Part shown: positions 30,224 to 38,502 of the stretch, in pieces
Numbering within the stretch: position 1 is the stretch's first letter
Layout: every line of letters starts with the position of its first letter
From: an uncultured Bacteroidales bacterium
GTDB taxonomy: Bacteria; Bacteroidota; Bacteroidia; Bacteroidales; UBA932
Length of the DNA: 47,009 nt
Reading direction: 5' to 3'
Assembly: GCA_900318015.1 (NCBI GenBank)
Contig: ONJB01000011.1
Location: forward strand, 1-47,009
Notes under the pieces: model-generated
Database searches by the model: none
The model's input: only the letters and a program-made list of their open reading frames with translations
What the model was told of the DNA's origin: nothing
Made by a program: the position numbers and the translations under genes

Positions 30224-31392
30224 CGGGAGAATAAGAGGGATGAATCGTTGCCTCCGAAGCCGAAGGCGTTGCATAGGATATGCTTCAGGGGGAGATGCCC
30301 GGTCGGGGTCGGGCATGACGCTTCGCCGCCCCGATAGGGCGTAATGCAGGCCGGATCGGGCGTGGTCCAGTTCAAGTTGGCCGGGATAAAACCTTCCTGC
30401 AGGGCCAGGAGGCAGAAGACGGCCTCGATGCTGCCGGAAGCGCTCGTCGTGTGGCCCGTGAAGGCCTTGGTGGACGAGACCGGCGGCATCTTCTCCCCGA
30501 AAACACGCCGCAGCGCCGCACTTTCAGAGGCGTCGTTGTTGGGCGTTCCGGTGCCGTGCGCATTGACATAGTCGATGTCCTCCGGGCGGAGGCCCGCCAT
30601 CTTCAGGGCTTTTCCCATCGCCAGGAAAGCGCCTTCTCCGTTTTCGGAGGAAGCCGTCTGGTGGAAGGCGTCGCAGGCGTTTCCAAAACCGCTTAAAACG
30701 GCCAGGGAAGCCACTCCGCGGCGTTTCCGGGAAGCTTCGGACTCCAGGATCAGGAAGGCGGCGCCCTCCCCCAGGTTGAGTCCGGCGCGGGTGGCGTCGA
30801 ACGGCCGGCAGGGAGCCGTATCCAGGATCATCAGGGAACCGAACCCGTGCAGGTGGAAGTCGGACAGGGATTCGCTGCCGCCCACGGCGACGATCTCCGC
30901 CTGGCCGCTCCGGATCAGGTTCGCGCCGAAAATGACGGCGTTGGCCGCGGAGGAGCAGGCGGTGGAGAGGGTCGTCGCCCAGGGCGCCCCGCCGAAATGC
31001 GAAGCAATGGCGTCCGTCGAAGCCCCGCAGTCATGCAGCGGCGAATACGCCGGAAAAATCTGTTCTGTCAGGTCCATGCCTCCGACCGTGGTTCCGCCGA
31101 CCAGGGGAATCCCTGCGAGGTTTTTGAGCCCCGCCTGCGCGAGGGCCTCCTCCAGGGCCAGGATGCCCATCAGGGAGGTCCGGGACAGGCCTTGCGAGGC
31201 CCCGCACCGCTCCGCCATCTCCGCGTCGGAGAGTTTCACTTCCCCGACCGGGAAAGCCTTCTCCTCCGTACGCAGGTAGCGGACCGGGGCGATGCCGGAG
31301 CGGCCGCGCCGGAGGGCGTCCAGGGTTTCTCCCTGGCCGCATCCGACGGCGCTCACCACGCCGGCGCCGGTGACATGGATGACCGTCTCCAT
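30220..31392 (-). CDS. Beta-ketoacyl-ACP synthase (FabF/aryl-polyene KS type)
   Basis: A 390-residue condensing enzyme with a complete triad: Cys146 (STACSSAAN), His279 (NAHGTGTPNND) and His314 (KAFTGHTTSASG). The C-terminal NAFGFGGNDSSL is the usual KS glycine-rich end. It performs decarboxylative condensation of acyl and malonyl-ACP. It abuts the ACP gene upstream with no gap and is followed by the half-KS gene with a 4-nt overlap. It differs clearly from the other two KS proteins of this region, so each probably handles a different step or chain length. Confidence 0.93.
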   Translation of the reverse strand: METVIHVTGAGVVSAVGCGQGETLDALRRGRSGIAPVRYLRTEEKAFPVGEVKLSDAEMAERCGASQGLSRTSLMGILALEEALAQAGLKNLAGIPLVGGTTVGGMDLTEQIFPAYSPLHDCGASTDAIASHFGGAPWATTLSTACSSAANAVIFGANLIRSGQAEIVAVGGSESLSDFHLHGFGSLMILDTAPCRPFDATRAGLNLGEGAAFLILESEASRKRRGVASLAVLSGFGNACDAFHQTASSENGEGAFLAMGKALKMAGLRPEDIDYVNAHGTGTPNNDASESAALRRVFGEKMPPVSSTKAFTGHTTSASGSIEAVFCLLALQEGFIPANLNWTTPDPACITPYRGGEASCPTPTGHLPLKHILCNAFGFGGNDSSLLFSR

Positions 31393-31653
31393 CTACTTCT
31401 TGCGGTTGGCGGCCACGTAGTCCGCCATCACGGCCACACTCTGGAAGACCTTCTTGCCTTCCTGCGGGTTCGCCAGGCGGATGCCGTAGTTGCGCTCCAG
31501 GAGCACGATCAGTTCCAGGACGTCGATGGAATCGAGGCCCAGCCCTTCGTCGCCGAAGAGGGGGGCATGGTCATCGATGTCGGCCGGGGTCATCCCGTCC
31601 AGGTTCAGGGCGTCGATCAGCTTCAGCTTGATCTCATTGATTAACTGTTCCAT
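31393..31653 (-). CDS. Acyl carrier protein (second in cluster)
   Basis: An 86-residue carrier protein. The phosphopantetheine site is Ser42 in GLGLDSIDVLELI. Acidic helix II and the hydrophobic IVLLERNYGIRL follow. The ORF is open upstream, but the ATG at 31653 gives a normal ACP N-terminus (MEQLINEIKLKLIDAL), overlapping the upstream half-KS by 20 nt. It is placed between KS modules and presumably delivers chains to them. Confidence 0.9.
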   Translation of the reverse strand: MEQLINEIKLKLIDALNLDGMTPADIDDHAPLFGDEGLGLDSIDVLELIVLLERNYGIRLANPQEGKKVFQSVAVMADYVAANRKK

Positions 31654-32176
31654 ATAAGTTTTCCACGTTGAATTCTTTTCCGGTTCCGTCCCGCTCCACC
31701 AGGAAAGCGAAGGCGGTGAAGTCGTCGTCCGCACGGCAGTCCACCCAGCCGCAGAGGGCAGACGCCGTCACCGTGTCCTGGAACGCCTGTTCCACAAGGG
31801 CAACGACGGTTTCGGGATCGAACCGCTCCAGCACATAGGCCGAGGTTTCCCCCTCGTACTTGTTCCGGATGGCGATTTCGCCCGTGATGATATTGGGAAG
31901 GGTATACACGAACAGGGACGGGGACGGGAATTCCCGGACCGTCTCCTCGTAATGCCGGTCGTTGCAGAGGCTGCCGCAGGTGCTGAACATCAGCACGGCA
32001 CGGTCCTCGCGGGGCGTGAAACGGGGTTCGTCCGCGAGTTGCTCGGCCAGGAGGAATCCCAGCTTGCAGGCCGTATCCATCTTGAAGAACTTGGGGTAAT
32101 CCCCCACCCGGGCCCGGTACAGGCCCGTCAGGTCGGTTCCGCCGGGAATGGAGGCAAATTGCCGGATGGTCAGCAT
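31634..32176 (-). CDS. Half-size ketosynthase homologue (chain-length-factor-like), first copy
   Basis: A 180-residue protein with the features of an N-terminal KS half: SPSLFVYTLPNIITGEIAIR (about 85-104) matches the KS dimer-interface block. The nucleophile region reads KYEGETSAYV (about 106-115), with no Cys at the expected place and no catalytic His segments. It is thus predicted to be catalytically inactive. The start lies 7 nt inside the upstream KS gene, the same KS-then-half-KS arrangement as at 30220/29657. The family assignment rests on pattern and context, so it is less certain than for its neighbours. Confidence 0.65.
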   Translation of the reverse strand: MLTIRQFASIPGGTDLTGLYRARVGDYPKFFKMDTACKLGFLLAEQLADEPRFTPREDRAVLMFSTCGSLCNDRHYEETVREFPSPSLFVYTLPNIITGEIAIRNKYEGETSAYVLERFDPETVVALVEQAFQDTVTASALCGWVDCRADDDFTAFAFLVERDGTGKEFNVENLYGTVNQ

Positions 32177-33264
32177 GCCGCACCTCCTTTTCTGAACAGC
32201 AGCGCCCCGTTCACCCCGCCGAATCCGGAGAGAAGCTTCACGAAGGCCTGCTTGTCGGTTTGGCCCGATACGGCTGATACCCGGACCGGACGGCTGACGC
32301 CCAGCTCCGAGAATCCCCGGGTAGGCAGGACCAGCCCGGCATCCACGGCATGCATCGACAGGATCGATTCCAGGATGCCGGCCGCGCCCATCGTGTGCCC
32401 GAAAACGCCCTTCAGCGCATTCACGGGGACATCCAGAAGCCCGGCCCGGTCGATGGCGATGGCTTCCATCTCGTCGTTGTACAGGGTGGAAGTGCCATGG
32501 ACATTCACGAAGGCCAGCTCTTCCGGAGAAGTATGCTTGAGCACATACCGGAGCGCTTTGTAACTTCCCTCGCCCGTCCGGGACGGGCCGGAGATATGGT
32601 TCGCGTCGTTGCGGACGGCTCCATCGACCAATTCCCAGCCTTCCTCCCCGAATCCAAGCACGGCGGCAGCCGCCGCCTCGCCCAGGTTCAGCCCGTCGCG
32701 GGCCGCATCGAAGGGCTTGCAGGACGCTTCGGACAGGGCCTTCAGGGACTGGAATCCGGTCACGATGAAACGGGACTGGACTTCGGCGCCGACGACCACG
32801 ACATGGTCATACCCGCCTCCCAGAAGCATCCGACGCCCCTGCAGAAGGGCTGCCAGGCCGGAGATACAGGCATTGGAAACGACTACGGCGGGATTCGGAT
32901 TGCCGAAGGCATCCGCGAGCCGCCGGGCGGAGGTCGACAGCGTTACATCCTGGCTATCAATATATTCAATATTTCCTTTGATGGTAGAGAGCACGAACGC
33001 CGTACGCGGGCTGGACGCGTCGATGCCGGCAGCCTCGACGGCCCGTCGCGCCGCCTCAATGACGAGGGAATCGAAGAAAGTCCGTCCCGGGACGGTCCAG
33101 CGTTCCCGGTCCATCAGCGAAGCCACGAATGGCTCCCGGACCCCGAACATCCCCTCGTAGCGCTGCAGGGCCGATTCGCCCCGGCAAACCGCCGCGAAAT
33201 TCTCAGCGGGCGTCGCGCCGAGCGGCGACAGGATGCTTTCCCCGATGCAGACGACCTTCCTCAT
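32170..33264 (-). CDS. Beta-ketoacyl-ACP synthase
   Basis: A 364-residue KS with the full triad: Cys133 (VSNACISGLAAL), His256 (NVHGTSTLYND) and His290 (KGVFGHTMGAAG). The N-terminal half is shorter than in FabF. LLSGFGGVNGALLF is the C-terminal glycine motif. It resembles KS proteins of flexirubin and aryl-polyene clusters. It overlaps the dehydratase gene upstream by 4 nt and the half-KS downstream by 7 nt, so translation of all three is probably coupled. Confidence 0.92.
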   Translation of the reverse strand: MRKVVCIGESILSPLGATPAENFAAVCRGESALQRYEGMFGVREPFVASLMDRERWTVPGRTFFDSLVIEAARRAVEAAGIDASSPRTAFVLSTIKGNIEYIDSQDVTLSTSARRLADAFGNPNPAVVVSNACISGLAALLQGRRMLLGGGYDHVVVVGAEVQSRFIVTGFQSLKALSEASCKPFDAARDGLNLGEAAAAAVLGFGEEGWELVDGAVRNDANHISGPSRTGEGSYKALRYVLKHTSPEELAFVNVHGTSTLYNDEMEAIAIDRAGLLDVPVNALKGVFGHTMGAAGILESILSMHAVDAGLVLPTRGFSELGVSRPVRVSAVSGQTDKQAFVKLLSGFGGVNGALLFRKGGAAC

Positions 33265-33698
33265 TCCGCCTCCTTCTCTCCGAGGGCCGTCTTCAGCGAC
33301 GCCTCTGCAATCATTTCATCCCCGACGCGCACCACGGCATCGACCAGGGAGATGCCGAAGACATCCTCCCGGAAGAGAATCATCGTGGTCAGGGTCTCCC
33401 CCACGGCCGGCAGCCGATGCACCTGGAATTTCCGGATGGCCCCGATATATCCGATACGCACGGGGACATGCAGGATGTACTTGCACAGATAGCCGATCCG
33501 GGCCGCGCTGGACTGGGCCATGTTCTCCAGGATACCGGCCGCAGCCAGGTGCCCGTCCTCGACCAGCAAGTGATCCGCCGGGACCGTGAACGCCGTCACC
33601 GTCTCCCGTTCGTCGTAATGGACGAGACAGTCCACGAACAGGAACGGTTCGCGCTGCGGAAGAATCTCGCTGATACTTATCTTGTCGAACGGGCTCAT
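33261..33698 (-). CDS. 3-hydroxyacyl-ACP dehydratase-like hotdog protein
   Basis: A 145-residue single-hotdog protein of the FabZ/ApeP type. The motif that reads LPHRxPFL in FabZ here reads LPQREPFLFVD, so the catalytic His is Gln15. The central-helix acid is retained as Glu58 in GILENMAQSSAARIGYL. This Gln variant is recognisable from other Bacteroidota pigment-type clusters, so it may be a genuine subfamily trait rather than decay. It may dehydrate 3-hydroxyacyl-ACP by another residue or act as a product-shaping hotdog. The start at 33698 overlaps the acyltransferase stop (ATGA). Confidence 0.82.
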   Translation of the reverse strand: MSPFDKISISEILPQREPFLFVDCLVHYDERETVTAFTVPADHLLVEDGHLAAAGILENMAQSSAARIGYLCKYILHVPVRIGYIGAIRKFQVHRLPAVGETLTTMILFREDVFGISLVDAVVRVGDEMIAEASLKTALGEKEAE

Positions 33699-34576
33699 TT
33701 CCAGAAATCGTAGAAGTTGTACCATTGGTCCGGGTACTGGCGAACGACGGCCTCCAGGGCGGAGGCGTAGGCATCGGCCAAGAACTGGACGCGCTCCTGC
33801 CGGGTCTCCCTTGCCGGCTCCGGAAGGCGCTCCAGCAGGACCTTGTAGCGACGCCGTCCTTCCTTCATCGCGAAAACGAGCAGGACGGGCGCGTCACGCT
33901 GGGCAGCCAGCGTGAAAGGGCCGGCCGGGAATCGGGCGGGCTCGCCGAAGAAACGGCACAGCACCGACTTCTTCGATCCGAAGACCCGGTCACCGGGCAG
34001 GCTGGCGATTTCACCGTCGGCCAGGGCGTTGTTCAAGGCGAAGATATGGGACAGGTCCTCCGACACCGGGACCATCCGCACGTTGGTGGCGCCGAACAGC
34101 AGGGCGCGGTTCTGCATGACGGTCGCTGTCTCCCCGGCGAACACCAGGGCGTTGATCGGCTTGGGCGAGACCAGCGAGTACCCGATCATCTCGTAGTTGC
34201 CCACATGGGAACTCAACTGGATGAATCCACCCTCGTCAGCACAGAGTTCCCGGAACAGGTCCACCCGGGGAATCTCGATCTCAAACTTCTTTCCGGCGAA
34301 CGCGGCGAAACGGTCCATGACCACTTTTCCGAACTCGAACTCGTTCTTATACACATGCAAGAAGGACTTGACAGGGCCGTAGCCCATCCGCTTCCGGAAG
34401 AAGTTGTAGGAGGCCTTGAAACCTTTCGCAAAGAGCATGTAGAACGGGATGACCAGTGCCATACAGCCGTACAGCACGCCGAGGGGAAGGATGCGGAAAA
34501 GCCGGATGAGCGTCCGCTGCATCCAGGGCGTTCCGTCCGTGGACCCCTGCCAACCCGTATGTCCGTAATCAGGCAA
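33695..34576 (-). CDS. LpxL/HtrB-like lysophospholipid-type acyltransferase
   Basis: A 293-residue acyltransferase. The HX4E catalytic motif is SSHVGNYEMIG (His124, Glu129). A hydrophobic membrane-contact segment follows the N-terminus (LPLGVLYGCMALVIPFYMLF, 31-50). ACP-type acyl donors are used by this family. In flexirubin and aryl-polyene clusters, related enzymes attach the finished chain to a glycerolipid-like anchor, which is the likely role here. The start overlaps the ACP stop by 8 nt, and the stop overlaps the dehydratase start by 4 nt. Confidence 0.88.
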   Translation of the reverse strand: MPDYGHTGWQGSTDGTPWMQRTLIRLFRILPLGVLYGCMALVIPFYMLFAKGFKASYNFFRKRMGYGPVKSFLHVYKNEFEFGKVVMDRFAAFAGKKFEIEIPRVDLFRELCADEGGFIQLSSHVGNYEMIGYSLVSPKPINALVFAGETATVMQNRALLFGATNVRMVPVSEDLSHIFALNNALADGEIASLPGDRVFGSKKSVLCRFFGEPARFPAGPFTLAAQRDAPVLLVFAMKEGRRRYKVLLERLPEPARETRQERVQFLADAYASALEAVVRQYPDQWYNFYDFWK

Positions 34577-34811
34577 CCTTGCCGGCGATGAATTGACAGA
34601 ACTCCCCGTAGGTCTTGAGTTCCTTGAAATCCTCCCGCTGCATCTTGAAGCCGAATTCCTCTTCGACCAGGACGATCACGTCCACCACTTCCAGACTGTC
34701 GATCCCGAGGTCCTCCTTCAGGCGGGCGTCGTCCTCGATCTTGTTTTCGTCAATCTCCAGCTCGTCCACGAGGAAGGCATTGACTTTTTCTTGTATCTCG
34801 TTGATATCCAT
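34569..34811 (-). CDS. Acyl carrier protein (first in cluster)
   Basis: An 80-residue ACP. The phosphopantetheinylated Ser39 is in LKEDLGIDSLEVVDVIV, a near-consensus DSL context. The protein is highly acidic and of standard length. It starts one nt after the methyltransferase stop. It is more FabF-ACP-like than the second ACP of this cluster (31393-31653), suggesting the two carry different intermediates. Confidence 0.93.
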   Translation of the reverse strand: MDINEIQEKVNAFLVDELEIDENKIEDDARLKEDLGIDSLEVVDVIVLVEEEFGFKMQREDFKELKTYGEFCQFIAGKVA

Positions 34812-34812
34812 A

Positions 34813-35904
34813 TTACTTACGTTTACAGATCATAATGCTGTGTCCCTGTCCCAGACCGTCGTGGATCTCCTCCACCCGGAGTCCGGCCCGTTCGACGAGA
34901 CGGGTCATGTCATCGGAATGGTACATCTTGGAATTGCCGTTCGCCATCGCGGTGAAATAGAGGCTCGTCATCGTGAGGCAGAACGAGGCGGGTTCGTACT
35001 TCTGGCGGTCCCAGAAGGTTTCCATGATGGCAAGCCGGGATTCCGGTCCCATCACCTGCGCCGCCCGGACGAGGATGCCCAGGATCTCCTCCTCGCTGAA
35101 ACAGTCCAGGAACTGGCTCATCCAGATGAGGTCGACCGGAAGATCCTGCGGGAATCGGGACGCCGGATCCAGCATGTCCATGGCATAGCCGTCGATGCGG
35201 TCCGCACCGGGTTTTCCGGCCGTCTGCTCGCGCATCATCGCCAGCTGCTGGGGAAGGTCCACGATGGTCACCCGCACCTGCGGGTCATACCCCACACAGC
35301 GGAGGGCCCACCGGCCCGTATTTCCGCCCACGTCCATGATCCGTTCCGGATGGTAGCGGAACACGATCTCCAGGGCCTCGTCGAAGGAATGGTCAGAATA
35401 GAAGTGGTCGAAGCCGAACCAGCTTTTCTTCACCTGCTCCGGGAGCGAGGACAGGCCCTGGTAGAGCGTCGGCCAGTCGCCGAAGTGCTTCAAGCCCGCC
35501 GGGCGGCCTTCCAGCAACGCTTCCTCCAGATGGAAGAATCCCTCATAGTTCACGTCGTGGTTGAAATCCACGTTCACCCGCGTCGCCGGGTCATTGAGCA
35601 GGAACCAGCCCGTCTTGGAGAGCGAGTACTTGTCGGTCGCCGTGTCCACGAGGACCGTACCGATGGAGAGCGAGGCCTCCAGGAGGACTTTTGCGGCGTA
35701 TTCCGACAGACCGGCGGCGGCCGCGATCTCAGGCAGGGTCATGTCCCGGTCGCGAAGCCGCTCCAGGATGCCGAACTTCAGCATCAGGCGGCTGGCCTGG
35801 AACACGATGGGGCCGAACGCGATATACTGCGCCAGCCGCTGCGCCTCGCGGGCCGACAGGTGGTCCTTCGTATAGGCTTTTTCGATGTCCGGAAACAGAT
35901 TCAT
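34813..35904 (-). CDS. SAM-dependent methyltransferase (O-methyltransferase 2-like)
   Basis: A 363-residue methyltransferase with an N-terminal winged-helix dimerisation domain (about 20-105: FGPIVFQASRLMLKFGILERL, MTLPEIAAAAGLSEYAAKVL) and a C-terminal Rossmann domain. Motif I is RIMDVGGNTGRWAL (about 188-201), with VTIVDLPQQLAMM as motif II. This is the plant-COMT-like family, which often methylates phenolic hydroxyls of polyketides. It is the first gene of the minus arm. The ATG at 35904 was preferred over an upstream start because the -7 box and leader hairpin lie between. Confidence 0.9.
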   Translation of the reverse strand: MNLFPDIEKAYTKDHLSAREAQRLAQYIAFGPIVFQASRLMLKFGILERLRDRDMTLPEIAAAAGLSEYAAKVLLEASLSIGTVLVDTATDKYSLSKTGWFLLNDPATRVNVDFNHDVNYEGFFHLEEALLEGRPAGLKHFGDWPTLYQGLSSLPEQVKKSWFGFDHFYSDHSFDEALEIVFRYHPERIMDVGGNTGRWALRCVGYDPQVRVTIVDLPQQLAMMREQTAGKPGADRIDGYAMDMLDPASRFPQDLPVDLIWMSQFLDCFSEEEILGILVRAAQVMGPESRLAIMETFWDRQKYEPASFCLTMTSLYFTAMANGNSKMYHSDDMTRLVERAGLRVEEIHDGLGQGHSIMICKRK

Positions 35905-35915
35905 ACGTATCGTTA

Positions 35916-35937
35916 TTCCCTTGGGTTTACAAGGGAA
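35916..35937 (-). promoter_or_regulatory. Perfect hairpin in the 5' leader of the minus-strand cluster
   Basis: TTCCCTTG and CAAGGGAA form an 8-bp stem with a 6-nt loop. On the minus strand it begins immediately after the -7 box and ends 11 nt before the methyltransferase ATG. It could be an operator, an mRNA-stabilising structure, or a translational control element. Confidence 0.55.
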
Positions 35938-35945
35938 CAAAGATA
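35938..35945 (-). promoter_or_regulatory. -7 box of the acyl/polyketide cluster (minus arm)
   Basis: Minus-strand TATCTTTG, a perfect consensus, 33 nt before the methyltransferase ATG and just after the end of lysA. It should drive the nine-gene minus arm. Confidence 0.65.
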
Positions 35946-35959
35946 CGGATTAATCCCGT

Positions 35960-37114
35960 TTATTCAAAAAAGAAAGCGCCCGGAAGGGGTCTGCCGTTGT
36001 AGGTGGAGGCCATGGACTCGCCGTAGGCGCCGGCACTGCGGATGGCGATGAAATCGCCCCGCCGGCAGGCGTCCAGGCTCACGCCCTTGGCAAATACGTC
36101 CGAGCTTTCGCACACCGGGCCCACCACGTCATACAGTTGTTCCGGCTCGTTGGAAGTTAGGTTCTCAATCCGATGGTAGGCATGGTACAGCGCCGGACGG
36201 ATGAGTTCCGTCATGCTGGCGTCCACGATGGCGAACTGGCGCGTCGTTCCCTGCTTGACATACAGGACGCGGCAGATGAGCGTACCGCAAGGGGCCACGA
36301 TGCTGCGTCCCAGTTCGAAGTGGAGCGCCTGGCCCTCCCGCAGGTGGAGATGTCGCTTGAACGTGTCGAAATAGGCCTTGAAATCCGCGACGGGAAGGTG
36401 GTTCGGGTGCTCATAGTTGATGCCCAGGCCACCGCCCACGTTGAGGTCGCCGACCGGCAGCCGCAGCCGTTCCAGACGGTCCGTCAGGTTGTTGATCCGG
36501 TTGCACAGGGCCACGAAATCGGACATGTCCAGGATCTGGGAGCCGATGTGGAAATGCAGGCCCTTGTACGCGATGTGCGGACAGCCCTGCGCCAGGCGGA
36601 TCACCTCGGGCAGCACCTCGTGGAAGATGCCGAACTTGTTCTCGGCCAGGCCGGTGGTGATGTTCGCATGGGTATGGGCGCCGATGTCGGGATTCACCCG
36701 GAAACTGACGGGCGCGACCTTTCCCATCTTCGCGGCGATCTCCTCGATCACCAGCAGTTCCGCGGAGGATTCCACGTTGAACCGGCCAATCCCCAGTTCC
36801 AGGGCGTACGTAATCTCATCATCGCTCTTGCCCACGCCGGCATACACGATGGCGGAGGGAGCGAACCCGGCCTCATAGGCCATCCGGACCTCGCCGCCGC
36901 TCACGCAGTCAGCCCCGAAACCCGCCGCGGCGATCCGGCGGAGGATCTCCGGGTTGGCATTGGCCTTGACCGCGTAGTGGACTTGCCACAGGGGGCGGTT
37001 TCCAATCGCACTGCGGACCGCATCCAGCGTCCGCTCCAGCAGGGGCAGGTCGTAGAAGTAGAACGGTGTCTTCCTTCCCACGAACTCCCCTACCGGGAAA
37101 TCGCCCTTCATCAT
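35960..37114 (-). CDS. lysA: Diaminopimelate decarboxylase
   Basis: A 384-residue fold-type III PLP decarboxylase, the last step of lysine biosynthesis. The PLP lysine is Lys50 in VHYAVKANANPE. HFHIGSQI and LNVGGGLGINY bind the cofactor phosphate region. The active-site Cys is in GPVCESSDVFA. The C-terminal IRSAGAYGESMASTYN is typical of LysA. The frame is open well upstream, but the ATG at 37114 overlaps the lysC stop (ATGA) and gives a normal N-terminus. With lysC it forms an operon lying between the two arms of the acyl cluster. Confidence 0.94.
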   Translation of the reverse strand: MMKGDFPVGEFVGRKTPFYFYDLPLLERTLDAVRSAIGNRPLWQVHYAVKANANPEILRRIAAAGFGADCVSGGEVRMAYEAGFAPSAIVYAGVGKSDDEITYALELGIGRFNVESSAELLVIEEIAAKMGKVAPVSFRVNPDIGAHTHANITTGLAENKFGIFHEVLPEVIRLAQGCPHIAYKGLHFHIGSQILDMSDFVALCNRINNLTDRLERLRLPVGDLNVGGGLGINYEHPNHLPVADFKAYFDTFKRHLHLREGQALHFELGRSIVAPCGTLICRVLYVKQGTTRQFAIVDASMTELIRPALYHAYHRIENLTSNEPEQLYDVVGPVCESSDVFAKGVSLDACRRGDFIAIRSAGAYGESMASTYNGRPLPGAFFFE

Positions 37115-38427
37115 TTCGCGAACAGGCTGGCGCTGAGGGCTTTGAGGGCCTCTTCCTTGTCTTCTTCCCGGATCAGGAAGGAAATGTTGTAGTTGCTGCC
37201 GCCGTAGGAGACCATCCGCACGGGGATGTCCTTCATGGCGCTGAGGGCCTTGGATTCGAAGCCCACGTTCTCCCAGTCCATGTCGCCCACCACGCAGATG
37301 ATGCACATGTCCAGGTCCACGGTCACGGTGCCGTACTTCTTGAGGTCATGGATGATCTCGCCCAGGTAGCGGGTGTCGTCGATGGACATGGACACACCCA
37401 CCTCGGAAGTGCAGATCATGTCGATCGGAGTACGGTAGCTCTCGAAGATCTCGAACACCTTGCGCAGGAAACCGTGCGCGAGGAGCATCCGGGAGGATTT
37501 GATCTTGATCGCGACGATGTTGTCCTTGGCGGCCACGGCCTTGATCGTGCCGGGCTCGGGGACGTTGTTGATGAGGGTGCCGGGGGCTTCCGGTTCCATC
37601 GTGTTCAGCAGGCGAACCGGGATGTTCGCGTACCGGGCCGGCTGGATGCACGTCGGATGCAGGATCTTCGCGCCGAAATACGCCAGCTCGGCCGCTTCCT
37701 CGAAGTGAAGGTGACGCACGGCCTCGGTATCCTTGACCACGCGCGGGTCGTTGTTGTGCATGCCGTCGATGTCGGTCCAGATCTGGATCTCCTCTGCCGG
37801 CAAAGCCGCGCCCACGAGGGAAGCCGTGTAGTCGGAGCCGCCGCGCTGGAGGTTGTCCACCTCGTCATGGGCGTTCCGGCAGATGAATCCCTGGGTCAGG
37901 AAGAGCTGCGCCTCGGGATATGCATCGATGAGTTTCGTCAGGTGCTCACGGATGAAATCGCCGTCCGGTTCACCCTGGACGTCGGTCCGCATGAAATCCA
38001 GCGCCGGCAGGAGCACCGCGTCGATTCCCTTCTCCTGCATGTACCAGTACATCAGGTGCGTGGACAGGAGTTCGCCCTGCGCGAGGATGAGTTTCTCCTG
38101 CACCGGGCCGAACAGCTGCTTGGAGAAGGTGCCCAGGAATCCGAAGACCTCACGGACGAAATCCCGCGCCTTGGCGGCATATTCTTCGGTGGAATAGAGT
38201 TCCTTGATGACTTTCAGGTACTTCCCTTCCAGGCGGCTGATGGTGTCCCGCGCGCCTTCGGAATTATGGTTGTACAAGTATCCGGCGATCTCCACGAGTG
38301 TGTTCGTGGTGCCCGACATCGCGGACAGGACGACGAGATTCCGGCCGGCGGAAGCGACGAGTTCCGCCACATGCTGCATCCTGGAGGCGGACCCCACGGA
38401 GGTTCCGCCGAATTTCATAACCTTCAT
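37111..38427 (-). CDS. lysC: Aspartokinase (monofunctional)
   Basis: A 438-residue aspartate kinase, the first step of the lysine/threonine/methionine branch. MKFGGTSVGSASR near the N-terminus binds ATP. LLSTHLMYWYMQ and RGGSDYTASLVGAAL are the kinase signatures. Two C-terminal ACT domains (about 300-438, SEVGVSMSIDDTRY and IICVVGDMDWENVG) suggest allosteric feedback, probably by lysine given its linkage to lysA. There is no homoserine dehydrogenase domain. The start at 38427 gives MKVMKFGGTS; the second ATG 9 nt later is an alternative. Confidence 0.94.
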   Translation of the reverse strand: MKVMKFGGTSVGSASRMQHVAELVASAGRNLVVLSAMSGTTNTLVEIAGYLYNHNSEGARDTISRLEGKYLKVIKELYSTEEYAAKARDFVREVFGFLGTFSKQLFGPVQEKLILAQGELLSTHLMYWYMQEKGIDAVLLPALDFMRTDVQGEPDGDFIREHLTKLIDAYPEAQLFLTQGFICRNAHDEVDNLQRGGSDYTASLVGAALPAEEIQIWTDIDGMHNNDPRVVKDTEAVRHLHFEEAAELAYFGAKILHPTCIQPARYANIPVRLLNTMEPEAPGTLINNVPEPGTIKAVAAKDNIVAIKIKSSRMLLAHGFLRKVFEIFESYRTPIDMICTSEVGVSMSIDDTRYLGEIIHDLKKYGTVTVDLDMCIICVVGDMDWENVGFESKALSAMKDIPVRMVSYGGSNYNISFLIREEDKEEALKALSASLFAK

Positions 38428-38454
38428 TCTGATAAGTTCGTTTCGTTGTGTCCG

Positions 38455-38462
38455 CAAATATA
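38455..38462 (-). promoter_or_regulatory. -7 box of lysC-lysA
   Basis: Minus-strand TATATTTG ends 27 nt before the lysC start. It is one half of a compact divergent promoter region with the KS gene at 38503. Confidence 0.65.
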
Positions 38463-38475
38463 GCCAAAAAATCCG

Positions 38476-38483
38476 TAAATTTG
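38476..38483 (+). promoter_or_regulatory. -7 box of the plus arm of the acyl cluster
   Basis: TAAATTTG ends 19 nt before the KS ATG at 38503. It is 13 nt from the divergent lysC box, so RNA polymerase binding to the two probably interferes. Confidence 0.6.
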
Positions 38484-38502
38484 TAGGAATTAGAGAAACG
38501 CC

